DNA of 64,000 nt, taken from assembly GCA_964523405.1 (NCBI GenBank), contig CAZGAQ010000002.1:62001-126000 (forward strand), in the 5' to 3' direction. This document shows, piece after piece, positions 7,707 to 17,044 of the stretch. Below the pieces are notes generated by a model. It was not told the origin of the DNA. It saw only the letters and a program-made list of their open reading frames with translations, and did no database searches. Source of the stretch: CAZGAQ01 sp964523405. GTDB taxonomy: Bacteria; Planctomycetota; Phycisphaerae; UBA1845; Fen-1342. Position 1 is the stretch's first letter. The number at the start of each line of letters is the position of its first letter. A program made the translations under genes and the position numbers.

Positions 7707-10073
7707 ATGTCACAGCGGCTGAATGGGCGCGACAGGGTCCGCCTGCTGACGGTCGTGGGATTGGCGGTTTCGGTTCCGGGGTTCGCGTCCGGCGCGCTGG
7801 CGCGGGCGGAGTGCGTGCCGCAGTGGCTGTACGGGGGCGGCCAGAACGAGTCCGGAGTGGGCGGGGGCCACGTGTGGCAGCCGCCCTACGTGAACACGCT
7901 GATGGCGTGGGATCCGGACGGCCCGGGGCCGCAAGCCGAGCAGATGATCGTCGGCGGGTACTTTACAACGGCTGGTGGGGCTGCAGCTCCGGGTGTCGCC
8001 CGCTGGGACGGCGTGCGATGGCAGCGAATGGGCGCGATGCTGCTGAGTCGATCCTATGTGTATGCGCTGACGGAACACGACGGCGCCCCGGTCATTGGTG
8101 GCCTGATGGCCGACTTTTCGGGTTCATCTTGGAGTGTGGCGCGCTGGGACGGAACCGAATGGCGACCGGTCGGTCCGGAGTTGACCGGAAGCGTCTTGGC
8201 GCTGGCGGTCTACGACGGCCAGTTGGTTGCGGCGGGGCTCTGGGGGAACATCGGCGGCGTGGCGTACAACAACATCGCTCGCTGGGACGGAGCGGCATGG
8301 CAGCCCTTGGGAGCCGGATTAAGCGGCGCGGTCACGAGCTTGATCGTCCATAACGGCGAGTTGATTGTGGGAGGTGAGTTCACGCTCGCCGGAGACGTGA
8401 GTGCCAGCCACGTGGCGCGGTGGGACGGCACGACTTGGCGCGCCCTGGGGTCCGGAACGGACGGTCGCGTCGCCGTACTGGCGGAATACAACGGCGAGTT
8501 GGTGGCGGGCGGCGACTTCGCGACGGCCGGCGGTGTGGCGTGTGGCAACGTGGCGTGCTGGGACGGAACCGGTTGGCAACCGCTGGGCGCCGGCACCGGT
8601 TCCAAGGTCTGTTCGCTCGGGGTGCATCAGGGCAGCCTTACCGCCGGCCTGAGCGTTCCCAACGGACTGGACAATCCCACCGGCGCGATTGTCCGCTGGA
8701 CCGGAGCATCGTGGGAGGTGATCGACACGAGCATGAATGGACCCGTGAGAGCGTTGCGGAGTTTTCGCGGGGAGCTCGTGAGCGGTGGGGATTTTTCGAC
8801 GGTTGCAGGAAAGACCGTGAACTACATCGGGCGCCGGGGCGGCGCAGTGTGGCAACCGCTGGGGGCGAGTCTGAATGGGTACAGCAGCGCACTGATGGTA
8901 TACGAGGGAATGCTGGTCGCCGGCGGGACGTTCACAAAGGAAGGGGATACAGCTTGCCGAAGCGTGGCGCGCTGGGACGGTACGGAGTGGCAGCCCCTCG
9001 GCGCACTGAACACCGCGGCATTGGCGCTGGCAGTGTACAACGGCACGCTGATCGCCGGCGGCAACTTTGTGAACAACAACGGCGTTGGCTGCACGCGCGT
9101 GGCGCGCTGGGACGGCACGACGTGGCAGACGTTGGGGAGCGGCACGAGTGGCGCCGTCAACGCCCTCGCGGTCTACGACGGGGCGCTGATCGCGGGAGGC
9201 GCCTTCACGACGGCCGGTGGCGTGACGTGTAACGGCGTCGCACGCTGGGACGGCACGAACTGGCAACCGCTGGGCAACGGCATGGGCGGAACGTCGATGT
9301 CCGTCAACGCCCTGCTGGTGTACGGCGGCGAGTTGATCGCCGGAGGCCAATTTGCTACGGCCGACGGTGTGACGTGTAACAACATCGCCCGTTGGGACGG
9401 AGCGACCTGGCGGCCCCTGGGGACCGGCGTGGTTGGTACGACGACGTCCTTTGTCAAAGCGCTGACCATCTACGATGGGGAACTGGTTGCGGGTGGGAGT
9501 TTCCACACAGCCGGCGGGGTCTACGCGCCGGGCTGTCTCGCGGCGTGGAACGGTACGGATTGGCACGCGGTCGGCACGGCGCTGAGTGGCGTGCCGTATT
9601 GCCTGGCTGTGTACCGCGGTGATCTGATTGCCGGTGGGCGCTTTGCCACTGCCGGCGGCGCGACCGTCAATTACGTGGCGGGCTGGAACGGAACGGCCTG
9701 GCGGGCGCTCGGAACCGGAGTGGGGGGTGTGACTCAGCCGATCGTGATGGCCCTTGCGGTCCACGGGGACGAGCTGATTCTCGGCGGCAACTTTGCCACC
9801 GCTGGCGACGAGGTGTCACGGTACTGGGCCCGCTGGGGCTGCGCAGTGCCCGATGTCTGCCCCGGCGACGGCAACTGCGATGGGGCTGTAGACTGGCGCG
9901 ATATCGACTATCTCGTGGCCGCGCAGAACGACAACGAGTCGGCGTGGAGGACCCTGTTCGCGAACTGGAATCCGTCGTGCCCGTTCCTGAACCTCGACGC
10001 GAGCGGCGACGGGCACGTGAACTGGCGCGACATCGACCCGTTCATCGCCCGGATGAATACGACGTGTCCGTGA
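7707..10073 (+). CDS. Secreted repeat (beta-propeller-like) protein with C-terminal dockerin-like module
   Basis: A 788-residue exported protein with a signal peptide (about residues 1-33) and GGGAG ahead of the ATG. The body is 13-14 degenerate repeats of about 40-50 residues built on ARWDG-x-x-W-x-x-LG, then a hydrophobic strand, then LIAGG-x-FTTAGG. This looks like beta-propeller or kelch-type blades. Residues 718-788 are a dockerin-like pair of calcium loops (GNCDGAVDWRDID and a second GDGHVNWRDID), bracketed by cysteines and ending in TTCP. The same cassette ends three other proteins in this window. No catalytic motif is visible, so binding or scaffolding is more likely than catalysis. 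The nearest recognised families are generic WD/kelch-like repeats. No precise function can be given. Confidence 0.8.
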   Translation: MSQRLNGRDRVRLLTVVGLAVSVPGFASGALARAECVPQWLYGGGQNESGVGGGHVWQPPYVNTLMAWDPDGPGPQAEQMIVGGYFTTAGGAAAPGVARWDGVRWQRMGAMLLSRSYVYALTEHDGAPVIGGLMADFSGSSWSVARWDGTEWRPVGPELTGSVLALAVYDGQLVAAGLWGNIGGVAYNNIARWDGAAWQPLGAGLSGAVTSLIVHNGELIVGGEFTLAGDVSASHVARWDGTTWRALGSGTDGRVAVLAEYNGELVAGGDFATAGGVACGNVACWDGTGWQPLGAGTGSKVCSLGVHQGSLTAGLSVPNGLDNPTGAIVRWTGASWEVIDTSMNGPVRALRSFRGELVSGGDFSTVAGKTVNYIGRRGGAVWQPLGASLNGYSSALMVYEGMLVAGGTFTKEGDTACRSVARWDGTEWQPLGALNTAALALAVYNGTLIAGGNFVNNNGVGCTRVARWDGTTWQTLGSGTSGAVNALAVYDGALIAGGAFTTAGGVTCNGVARWDGTNWQPLGNGMGGTSMSVNALLVYGGELIAGGQFATADGVTCNNIARWDGATWRPLGTGVVGTTTSFVKALTIYDGELVAGGSFHTAGGVYAPGCLAAWNGTDWHAVGTALSGVPYCLAVYRGDLIAGGRFATAGGATVNYVAGWNGTAWRALGTGVGGVTQPIVMALAVHGDELILGGNFATAGDEVSRYWARWGCAVPDVCPGDGNCDGAVDWRDIDYLVAAQNDNESAWRTLFANWNPSCPFLNLDASGDGHVNWRDIDPFIARMNTTCP
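7941..9839 (+). repeat. 13-14 tandem ARWDG/AGGxFTTAGG coding repeats
   Basis: The amino-acid signature recurs about every 45 codons and the DNA also recurs (gcgctgggacgg-like blocks). Fourteen units would suit two seven-bladed propellers. The last unit is truncated just before the dockerin-like tail. Confidence 0.8.
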
Positions 10074-10153
10074 GAGCCATCCGCCGTCCGCCGTCAGCCG
10101 GAGCCGGCAACGAGGCGGCGACACTTGACGTGAGGTCCCGGACAACGAAGACG

Positions 10154-10187
10154 GCGGCGGCAGGGCAGCTACGTGCCTTGCCGCCGC
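10154..10187. terminator. Bidirectional terminator between convergent genes
   Basis: A stem of about 14 pairs (GCGGCGGCAGGGCA with TGCCTTGCCGCCGC, including one G-T wobble) around a six-base loop lies between the stop at 10073 (+) and the stop at 10258 (-). A short ttctgt follows on the plus strand. Confidence 0.55.
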
Positions 10188-10257
10188 GTTCTGTAACGCG
10201 CCGCTTGCGTCCACTGCAATCACGTGCCGGTGGCGGTGCCGCCGGGCTGATTGCGCG

Positions 10258-12150
10258 CTACTTCACCTCCGCCTGCAGCTTCTCGAACTCGTTCATCAGC
10301 CGCTCGAACCGCCGCATCGCGGCCTCGATCGGCGCCGGCGTCGTCATGTCCACGCCCGCCTTGCGCAGCAGCTCCAAGGGGTAATCCGACGAGCCGGACT
10401 TGAGGAACGCCACGTAGGCCTCCAGGGCGCCGGGCTTCTTCGCCAGCACGCCTTCGGCCAGCGCCACGGCCGCGCAGTACGCGTTCGCATAGCGGTGCAC
10501 GTAGTGGTTCATGTAGAAGTGCGGCACGCTCGCCCAGTAGGCCGCGTGCTGCGGATCACGCGCGAGCTGCGGCCCCCAGTAGTTATGGAAGATGTCGAGA
10601 TACAGCGCACCGAGCGCGTCGGCCGTCACGGCATCGCCCTTGGCCGCGAGCGTGTGGGCCCCGACTTCGAACTCCGCGAACATCGCCTGGCGGTACGTCG
10701 TGCCGAGCAGGTCGTCGATCTGCTCGTTGAGCAGCAGGAGGCGTTCGGCCGGCGTCTTGGCCTGACTTGCCAGGTAATCCTGCAGCAGAATCTCGTTGAA
10801 GATGGATGCCACCTCGGCCACCACGCCGCTGTAGTCGCCGTACACCTTCGGCTGCGTGTGGTGCGTGAAGTAGCTGTGCATCGAGTGGCCCATCTCGTGG
10901 GCGATCGTCGAGACCTCGCGCGACGTGCCGTTGTAGTTCAGCAGGATGTAGGGGTGCGTGTCATACGAGCCCCACGAGTAGCCGCCGGCCCGCTTGCCCT
11001 GCGTCTCATACACGTCGATCCAGCGCGAGGCGAAGCCCTTCTCCATCGGGCCGCAATACTCCGGCCCCAGGGGCTGCAGCGCGGCGATCACGCTCTGCAC
11101 GGCCTCGTCGTAGGGGATGTCCTTGCGTCCGCCCTCGACGAGCGGCTGGTAGAGATCCCACACATGCAGCTCGTCCAGCTTCAGCAGCTTCTTGCGCAGC
11201 TCGGCCCAGCGGTGCAGGAGCGGGAAGTTCTTGTGGACCGTCTCGATCAGGTTCGTGTAGACGCTTTCCGGCAGGTTGTCCGGGTAAAGAGTCATGAGCA
11301 ACGCGGGGTCGGTGCCCTTGAAGCCGCGCGCCTGGGCGAAGTACAGGTTGGCCTGGATCGTGCCGGCCAGCGTACCGGCGAAGGTGTTCTGGAAGTGTGC
11401 CAAAGCCTCCATCTGCCCCAGGAATGCGTCGCGCCGCACACGCCGGTCCGCCGAGCGCAGCAGCTTGGCGTACCGCCCGGGGCTGAGGGTCACATCCTGT
11501 CCCTGCTCGTCCTTGATCGTCGGCCAGGTCAGCTCGCCGTTCTTCAGCACGTTGAAGACGGCCTCCGTGCTCTGGGCGAGATTGCCGGCCATCGCCAGCA
11601 GCTCCTCTTCGCGCTGCGAAAGCGTGTGGGGGCGCTGGCGCAGGACGTTTTCGATGTACTGGCGGTAGACCGCCAGCTTCTCGTTGCCCGCCAGCCAGTC
11701 GCGCAGCTTGCTCTCCGGCAGCGCCAGCAGAGCAGGCTCAATCCAGGCCGCAGCCTGAGCATAGCCGACCTGCAGGGTCGTGGCACCGTTCTTGAGTGCC
11801 AGGGCGGCCGCGTCCCGCGTGTCCTGGTCGGAGAGCTGGCTGGCGTACACGAGGAGCTTGTCGACCACCCAGCGGGCGTCGTCCCGCAGGGCCAGCACGG
11901 CCAGGAGCTGGTCCGGAGCTTCGGTGGCGGCCTGCTTCTGGCCGGCCAGGGTCTCGATCATCTTCTGCGCCTTCGCGAAATCAGCCTCCCAGGCCGGCAC
12001 ATCGGCGTAGATATCCGCAAGGTTCCAGGTGTATTTGCGGTCGATGTCGGCCCGCTTGGGCACCTCCTTCTGGGCGAAGGCGGGGAGGGCGACGGCCCAT
12101 GCGGCGACGAGCGGAAAAGCGTACGTGAACAGCGAACCGCGCTTGCGCAT
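10258..12150 (-). CDS. Exported M3-family oligoendopeptidase (PepF-like)
   Basis: A 630-residue zinc peptidase of the thimet/PepF family that cuts short peptides (family knowledge). The catalytic HEMGH is at residues 418-422, with the partner glutamate about 25 residues later in VVAEVASIFNE. The length fits oligoendopeptidase F. The ATG at 12150 is preferred because GGAG lies upstream and the protein then opens with MRKR plus a hydrophobic stretch ending PAFAQ, a typical signal peptide. Upstream in-frame starts would only add Arg/Pro-rich sequence. Most PepF proteins are cytosolic, so export is noteworthy and suggests a periplasmic peptide-recycling role. Divergent from purA. Confidence 0.88.
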   Translation of the reverse strand: MRKRGSLFTYAFPLVAAWAVALPAFAQKEVPKRADIDRKYTWNLADIYADVPAWEADFAKAQKMIETLAGQKQAATEAPDQLLAVLALRDDARWVVDKLLVYASQLSDQDTRDAAALALKNGATTLQVGYAQAAAWIEPALLALPESKLRDWLAGNEKLAVYRQYIENVLRQRPHTLSQREEELLAMAGNLAQSTEAVFNVLKNGELTWPTIKDEQGQDVTLSPGRYAKLLRSADRRVRRDAFLGQMEALAHFQNTFAGTLAGTIQANLYFAQARGFKGTDPALLMTLYPDNLPESVYTNLIETVHKNFPLLHRWAELRKKLLKLDELHVWDLYQPLVEGGRKDIPYDEAVQSVIAALQPLGPEYCGPMEKGFASRWIDVYETQGKRAGGYSWGSYDTHPYILLNYNGTSREVSTIAHEMGHSMHSYFTHHTQPKVYGDYSGVVAEVASIFNEILLQDYLASQAKTPAERLLLLNEQIDDLLGTTYRQAMFAEFEVGAHTLAAKGDAVTADALGALYLDIFHNYWGPQLARDPQHAAYWASVPHFYMNHYVHRYANAYCAAVALAEGVLAKKPGALEAYVAFLKSGSSDYPLELLRKAGVDMTTPAPIEAAMRRFERLMNEFEKLQAEVK

Positions 12151-12267
12151 TGCGTGACTCCTGAGGTGCGTCGTGGGGCTGCCCGGCCGGCACTGGCCGC
12201 GGGACAGGCCCCAGCCGGGGGTGCAAGCTAGCGGGCGGCGGGCGCGGGAACAAGGGGCGGCGGCGGT

Positions 12268-12296
12268 TTGCCCCGGCCGGGGCTTCATGCTACAAA
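12268..12296 (+). promoter_or_regulatory. Sigma-70-like promoter upstream of purA-uppS-cdsA
   Basis: TTGCCC (12268-12273) and TACAAA (12291-12296) with 17-base spacing lie about 70 bases ahead of the purA ATG. Confidence 0.45.
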
Positions 12297-12367
12297 CAAG
12301 GGGTGTGGCGCCGCGGGGGGCGCGCCGGTTGTGGTCGATCGACGGATTCGTGCCGAGTTAAGCCGCC

Positions 12368-13675
12368 ATGAGCTTTCGTGACCTGGGCAACACGTGCGTC
12401 TTCGGGCTGCAGTGGGGCGACGAAGGGAAGGGCAAGGTCGTCGACCTGCTGCTCGAGGACTTTGACGTGGTCGTGCGCTATGCAGGCGGTGCTAACGCCG
12501 GGCACACGGTCGTGGTGGGGGACCAGAAATTCGCGCTGCATCAGCTTCCCAGCGGCATCCTGCGGGAGAACGTGACAAGCATCATCACCGGCGGCGTCGT
12601 GCTCGATCCCGCCGTCCTGCTGGGCGAGATCGCCTCGCTGCGCGAGCGCGGCGTAAAGGTTGGCGCCAATCTGCGGATCAGTGAGCGGGCGCATCTGGTG
12701 CTGCCGTATCATCGCCGCGAGGACGCCTTGGCCGAGAAGGCGGCCCGCAGCGAGGAGCGGATCGGTACCACGGCCCGGGGGATCGGTCCGTGTTACGCGG
12801 ACAAGTACGCCCGGCATTGGGCGATTCGCGTGGGCGACCTGTACCCGGCGCAGCGCTTCCGCGAGCGGCTGGCGGCCGTCGTGGCCCACAAGAATGCCTT
12901 GCTGTCGGCGGTCTACGAAGCACGCGAGATGATCGATGCCCGGCAACTCGCGCAGGAATACCAGGCGTTCGCGGCCGAGCTCAAGCCCTACGTGTGCAAC
13001 ACGACCACGCTCCTGCACGACCTGCTGAAGCGGCAGCAGCGCGTGCTGTTTGAAGGCGCCCAAGGGGCCATGTTGGACGTCGACCATGGCACGTACCCGT
13101 TCGTGACCAGTTCCAGTGCGGGCGCGGGCGGTGTGGTCAGTGGGGCGGGCGTGCCGATCCGGGCGATCCAATCGTGCCTTGGCGTGGTCAAGGCCTACAC
13201 GACGCGCGTCGGCGCCGGACCGTTCCCGACCGAGCTGAAGGACAGCCTCGGCGACACGATTCGCGAACGCGGCGGCGAGTACGGGACCACCACCGGCCGG
13301 CCGCGGCGCTGCGGGTGGTTCGACGCGGTCGCGGCGCGGTATGCCGCGATGTTTGCCGGGCCGGACGCGCTGGCGATGCTGCACCTGGACACGCTGTCGG
13401 GCCTGGAGACGGTGCAAATCTGCGTGGGTTATAAGCGGGGCCATACGCGGCTGGACGAATTCCCGACGGACATCAGCGTGCTGGAGCAGGTCGAGCCGGT
13501 CTACGAGGAGCACGCCGGTTGGAGTGAGGAGTTGGGCGAGTGCCGGAGTTTCGCCGAGCTGCCGGCCGCGGCACAGGAGTACGTGCGCCGGGTCAGCGCG
13601 CGGCTGGAGGTGCCGATTCGGATGATCGGTGTCGGGCCCGCTCGCGACCAGGTCATTCTGGTGGATGGGCTGTAA
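12368..13675 (+). CDS. purA: Adenylosuccinate synthetase
   Basis: Joins IMP and aspartate using GTP to give adenylosuccinate, the first committed step to AMP, in the cytoplasm. The 435-residue protein has the standard family length. Visible motifs are QWGDEGKGK (GTP P-loop and catalytic Asp) near residue 15, ANAGHTVV, the IMP-binding TSSSAGAGG segment and the C-terminal TGRPRRCGWFD region. There is no strong ribosome binding site ahead of the ATG, but the conserved N-terminus begins right after it. uppS follows one base after the stop, so the two are probably translationally coupled. Confidence 0.96.
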   Translation: MSFRDLGNTCVFGLQWGDEGKGKVVDLLLEDFDVVVRYAGGANAGHTVVVGDQKFALHQLPSGILRENVTSIITGGVVLDPAVLLGEIASLRERGVKVGANLRISERAHLVLPYHRREDALAEKAARSEERIGTTARGIGPCYADKYARHWAIRVGDLYPAQRFRERLAAVVAHKNALLSAVYEAREMIDARQLAQEYQAFAAELKPYVCNTTTLLHDLLKRQQRVLFEGAQGAMLDVDHGTYPFVTSSSAGAGGVVSGAGVPIRAIQSCLGVVKAYTTRVGAGPFPTELKDSLGDTIRERGGEYGTTTGRPRRCGWFDAVAARYAAMFAGPDALAMLHLDTLSGLETVQICVGYKRGHTRLDEFPTDISVLEQVEPVYEEHAGWSEELGECRSFAELPAAAQEYVRRVSARLEVPIRMIGVGPARDQVILVDGL

Positions 13676-13676
13676 C

Positions 13677-14450
13677 ATGCCGACGGAGCCGCCCCTCGAT
13701 CCCCAGTCTACGCTCGGCGTAGCACGGGCCGCGCTGCCGCGGCACATCGCCATCATCATGGATGGCAACGGGCGTTGGGCGCAGCAGCGCGGCTTGCCGC
13801 GCATCGAAGGGCATCGCCATGCCGGCGAATCCGTGCGCGAAACCGTCACGCAGTGCGCCCGCCTGGGCATCGAGTGCCTCACGCTCTATAGCTTTAGCCT
13901 CGAAAACTGGAGCCGCCCGCGCGCCGAAGTCGACGGCCTGATGTCGCTCTATGCGCAGTACCTGAGGTCCGAGCGCGGGACGATCCTGGACAACGACGTG
14001 CGCCTGCGCCACGTCGGCCGCCGGGAAGGCCTGCCCGAGGCGGTGCTGCGGGAGCTGGACGAGACCGAAGGGCTCAGCCGCAACAACCGCGGTCTGACGC
14101 TGTGCCTGGCGCTGAACTACGGCGCGCGAGACGAAATCGCCGATGCGGTGCGCGGCTTGGCGGAACGCGTCCGCGCAGGGCACCTGCGTCCGGACGAGAT
14201 TACCGCGGAGTTGATCTCGGCCAGCCTGTACACCGCCGGCTTGCCTGACCCGGACCTGGTGGTTCGCACGGCCGGCGAGATGCGCATCAGCAATTTCCTG
14301 CTGTGGCAGATCAGCTACGCAGAGCTGTACGTGACACCGGTGCTGTGGCCGGACTTCCGCGCACCGGACCTGTATGCGGCGCTGCAGGAGTTCGCGCGAC
14401 GGCAGCGGCGCTTCGGCGGCGTGGGTCCGCCCGGGCCGCGGACGACGTGA
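13677..14450 (+). CDS. uppS: Isoprenyl transferase (undecaprenyl diphosphate synthase)
   Basis: Condenses isopentenyl units onto farnesyl diphosphate to make the C55 lipid carrier for peptidoglycan and other envelope polymers. The 257-residue protein has the family signature HIAIIMDGNGRWA with the catalytic Asp at residue 29, the EGHRHAGE segment, LTLYSFSLENWSRP, and the C-terminal RTAGEMRISNFLLWQ substrate-binding motif. The start at 13677 lies one base after the purA stop. A longer in-frame start inside purA would add only 16 non-conserved residues. The next gene, cdsA, is the usual companion of uppS in many bacteria. Confidence 0.95.
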   Translation: MPTEPPLDPQSTLGVARAALPRHIAIIMDGNGRWAQQRGLPRIEGHRHAGESVRETVTQCARLGIECLTLYSFSLENWSRPRAEVDGLMSLYAQYLRSERGTILDNDVRLRHVGRREGLPEAVLRELDETEGLSRNNRGLTLCLALNYGARDEIADAVRGLAERVRAGHLRPDEITAELISASLYTAGLPDPDLVVRTAGEMRISNFLLWQISYAELYVTPVLWPDFRAPDLYAALQEFARRQRRFGGVGPPGPRTT

Positions 14451-14477
14451 ACTGCCGGGACGAGAGAGGGAGTCGGG

Positions 14478-15437
14478 ATGCGCAAGCGCCTGCTCGTCGG
14501 AATTCCGCTCGCGCTCGCCCTGATTGGGCTGCTGTTGCTCGATGGGTGGCTGTCGGATCGGGTCCCGCCCACCTGGCCGCTACCGCTGCCGGGCGTGCAC
14601 GTGAACGTGGGCCAGTGGCTGTGCAACGGCTTCGTCTGCGCCCTGGTGCTGTTCACACTGACGATCCTGGGCACGCACGAACTGGTCTGCTTGGCGCGGG
14701 GCCGCGGCTACCGGCCATTCGGCCGCACGGCGCAGCTCTTTGCGGCCATCCTCGTCATCGGCCCGTATATCTCCTTCAACCTCAAGGACATCACCGGCGG
14801 CTACGACGAGTCGTGGGGGCTGATGTGGATGGCCTTCGCGCTGGCGTTCCTGTTCTTCCTCCAGGCCGCCCGGCACAAGACCGAGAACGCGATGGAAAAC
14901 CTCGCGATCACGGTCTTCATCATCTTCTACTCCGGCGGGCTCGGCGGCTTCATGACCAAGCTGCGCATGGAAGTCGGCGGCAGCACCGGCGTGGCCGTCC
15001 TGCTGTTCTCCATCTTCCTGGTGAAGATCACCGACGCGGCCGCGTATTTCACGGGCTACGCCTTCGGGCGGCACAAGATGATCGAGTGGCTCAGCCCGAA
15101 GAAGACGTGGGAGGGGTTCTGCGGGGGCGTGCTGGCGACGATCGTCCTGGCCGTGGTACTGGGGCATTGGCTGCACGTGGCTGGGATCATCCATGTGGAC
15201 GAGCGCTTCGTGCCGCATCCGGTCAGCCTGCTGTGGCTGGGCTTCCTGATGGCCGGCTTCTCGGTGGCAGGGGACCTGTGTGCGTCATTACTGAAGCGCG
15301 ATGCGAACGTGAAGGACTCCGGGCAGGCCCTGCCGGGCCTGGGCGGCATTCTCGACATTGTGGATTCGCCGCTCCTGGCAGCGCCCATGGCGTGGCTGTT
15401 CTGGACGCGGATGTGCCACGTCATCGTCCCGCAGTAG
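14478..15437 (+). CDS. cdsA: Phosphatidate cytidylyltransferase
   Basis: Makes CDP-diacylglycerol from phosphatidate and CTP, the branch point of phospholipid synthesis, in the inner membrane. The 319 residues contain about seven to eight hydrophobic segments. The C-terminal signature is recognisable: KITDAAAYFTGYAFGRH, SPKKTWEG, then AGDLCASLLKR, KDSG and PGLGGILDIVDS. The usual Arg of the LDRxDS element is Ile here, a variant worth noting. GAGAGGGAG precedes the ATG. It is the third gene of the purA-uppS-cdsA run. Confidence 0.93.
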   Translation: MRKRLLVGIPLALALIGLLLLDGWLSDRVPPTWPLPLPGVHVNVGQWLCNGFVCALVLFTLTILGTHELVCLARGRGYRPFGRTAQLFAAILVIGPYISFNLKDITGGYDESWGLMWMAFALAFLFFLQAARHKTENAMENLAITVFIIFYSGGLGGFMTKLRMEVGGSTGVAVLLFSIFLVKITDAAAYFTGYAFGRHKMIEWLSPKKTWEGFCGGVLATIVLAVVLGHWLHVAGIIHVDERFVPHPVSLLWLGFLMAGFSVAGDLCASLLKRDANVKDSGQALPGLGGILDIVDSPLLAAPMAWLFWTRMCHVIVPQ

Positions 15438-15594
15438 GGTACTGCCTTACGGAAAGGGTGACGCAAGCGACCGGGGAGCATGGGCCTCCGGCCCGTCGCG
15501 GCCGGTGGGGATAGCTACGTCCCGCAACGACGAGAGATTGCGGTAATTGTGACTCAGTGCGCTCGTGCCGGGCTGGCCGCAACGCGTGAGGGGG

Positions 15595-16779
15595 CTAATT
15601 CTCGTTGAGACAGTGCTGGATCAGCGCCCCGGCGGCCTGCTCGCAGGCCTGCGCTGCGGTATCCGCGCCGGCATTCGTGGTGACGAGGACGGCGAAATCC
15701 TTCTCCGGCGCCAGCCACGCGAGTGCAAACCACATCGTGTTGCTGCCCGCATGCGTTAGCACGCGTCCGCCCCAATCCCGCTCGGCCACGCCCCAGCCGG
15801 GCGCATAATCTGCCCCAGGCGGCGGGGTCTGCAGGCGGCGAATCGTGGCCGCACTCAGCACCCGCGCCTGCTCCGGCGTGAGGCGATCCTGTGCGCCCCG
15901 TACATGCAGGGCGACGAACTTCGCCCAGTCGCGCAGCGAAACGTGTACGGTGCCTGCAGGCGCAATGGCCGGTGGATTGTCCGCCTCCGGGCCAGGCTCG
16001 ACGGGCTGCAGCACGAAGAGCCGGTTGGCATGGCCGTAAGGCGCGTCGACCGCCCCGGCCGTGCCGGGCGCACCGAAGCCGGCGGACGCCATGCCGAGCG
16101 GGTCGAACAGCAGACGCTGCGTCAAGGTTTCCCAAGCCTCGCCCGTGACCTGTTCGGCCATCGCACCGGCGATCGCATACCCGGCATTCGAGTAGACGAA
16201 CTTCGTCATCGGCGAAGCAACCGGCGCCTGCGTCAGCACGCCTTCGACGAGCGTGCGACGCTGCTCCGTCGGGGTTCCTTCGCGCTTGAGCAGGCGTTGC
16301 CAGAGCCCACCGGCGCGCAAGTCGGTCGGTGTGCCGCCGCGATGCCAGAGCAATTGCTCGATGGTCACCGTGCGGTAATTGGGGTCCATGCGATCACGGA
16401 GTTCGGGGAACACCTCCGCGGGCGTCATGTCCCAACGCAGCTTGCCCTGTTCCACAAGGATGCCGATGACCGTGGCCGTCATCGCCTTGGTGTCCGAGCC
16501 GATGTGCCAGAGATCGTCGACGGTGACGGGCGTCGGATCGCCGAGCTTGCGGACACCGACGGCACCGAGGGCGATGACGTCGTTGCCGCGCACGATCGCG
16601 CCCGCTAGCGCCGGCACGTGCTGGCGTTCGCGGATCGGTTCAAGGAGCGGATTCAGGTCCTCGGCCGTCGGCGGCGCGACAGCCGGCGCGGTGGGGGAGG
16701 TCGGACGCGTTGAGCTGCAGGCATTCAGCAGAGATAGCAGGGCGGCAAGTGCGCACGAGACGACCGGGTGCCGGGACAT
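15595..16779 (-). CDS. Lipoprotein serine hydrolase of the beta-lactamase/DD-peptidase (class C-like) fold
   Basis: A 394-residue penicillin-recognising-fold hydrolase. The N-terminus is a lipoprotein signal with lipobox LLNAC (lipidated Cys21), so it sits on a membrane facing the periplasm. The active-site triad of the family is visible: SDTK (Ser95, Lys98), YSN (Tyr196, Asn198) and a C-terminal HAG motif in place of KTG. Such proteins can be esterases, DD-carboxypeptidases, D-aminopeptidases or beta-lactamases, and sequence alone does not choose. AGGAG lies five bases before the ATG. It appears monocistronic and faces cdsA convergently. Confidence 0.88.
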   Translation of the reverse strand: MSRHPVVSCALAALLSLLNACSSTRPTSPTAPAVAPPTAEDLNPLLEPIRERQHVPALAGAIVRGNDVIALGAVGVRKLGDPTPVTVDDLWHIGSDTKAMTATVIGILVEQGKLRWDMTPAEVFPELRDRMDPNYRTVTIEQLLWHRGGTPTDLRAGGLWQRLLKREGTPTEQRRTLVEGVLTQAPVASPMTKFVYSNAGYAIAGAMAEQVTGEAWETLTQRLLFDPLGMASAGFGAPGTAGAVDAPYGHANRLFVLQPVEPGPEADNPPAIAPAGTVHVSLRDWAKFVALHVRGAQDRLTPEQARVLSAATIRRLQTPPPGADYAPGWGVAERDWGGRVLTHAGSNTMWFALAWLAPEKDFAVLVTTNAGADTAAQACEQAAGALIQHCLNEN

Positions 16780-17044
16780 GCAGGCTCCTCACAAGAGTGT
16801 GGCCGGACAGCTCGGAGAGTATAGCGTGTCCGTGTTGGGGCGACGAAGTTGGTGTCACGGCGTGCCGACGCACTCGGGGTGCTGTCCTTCATCCGTGCCC
16901 CGCAGCCGAGTGCAGGGCTTCCTGAAGGTGTATCCGGAGAGCGTTTTCGCTTCACCACAGCCGGCCCGATTCTGGACGGCCGCCTGCGAGCCCGTGGCTC
17001 GGAAGTCCGGGTGCCAGCTTCGCTGACGTTCGGTCAGCGTGGCG

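Noticed and set aside
5131..7713. Open frame of ~860 codons antisense to the M6 protease
   Set aside because: A mirror of the TSP3 repeats (Val/Arg/Ala-rich), with no start signal and no domain.
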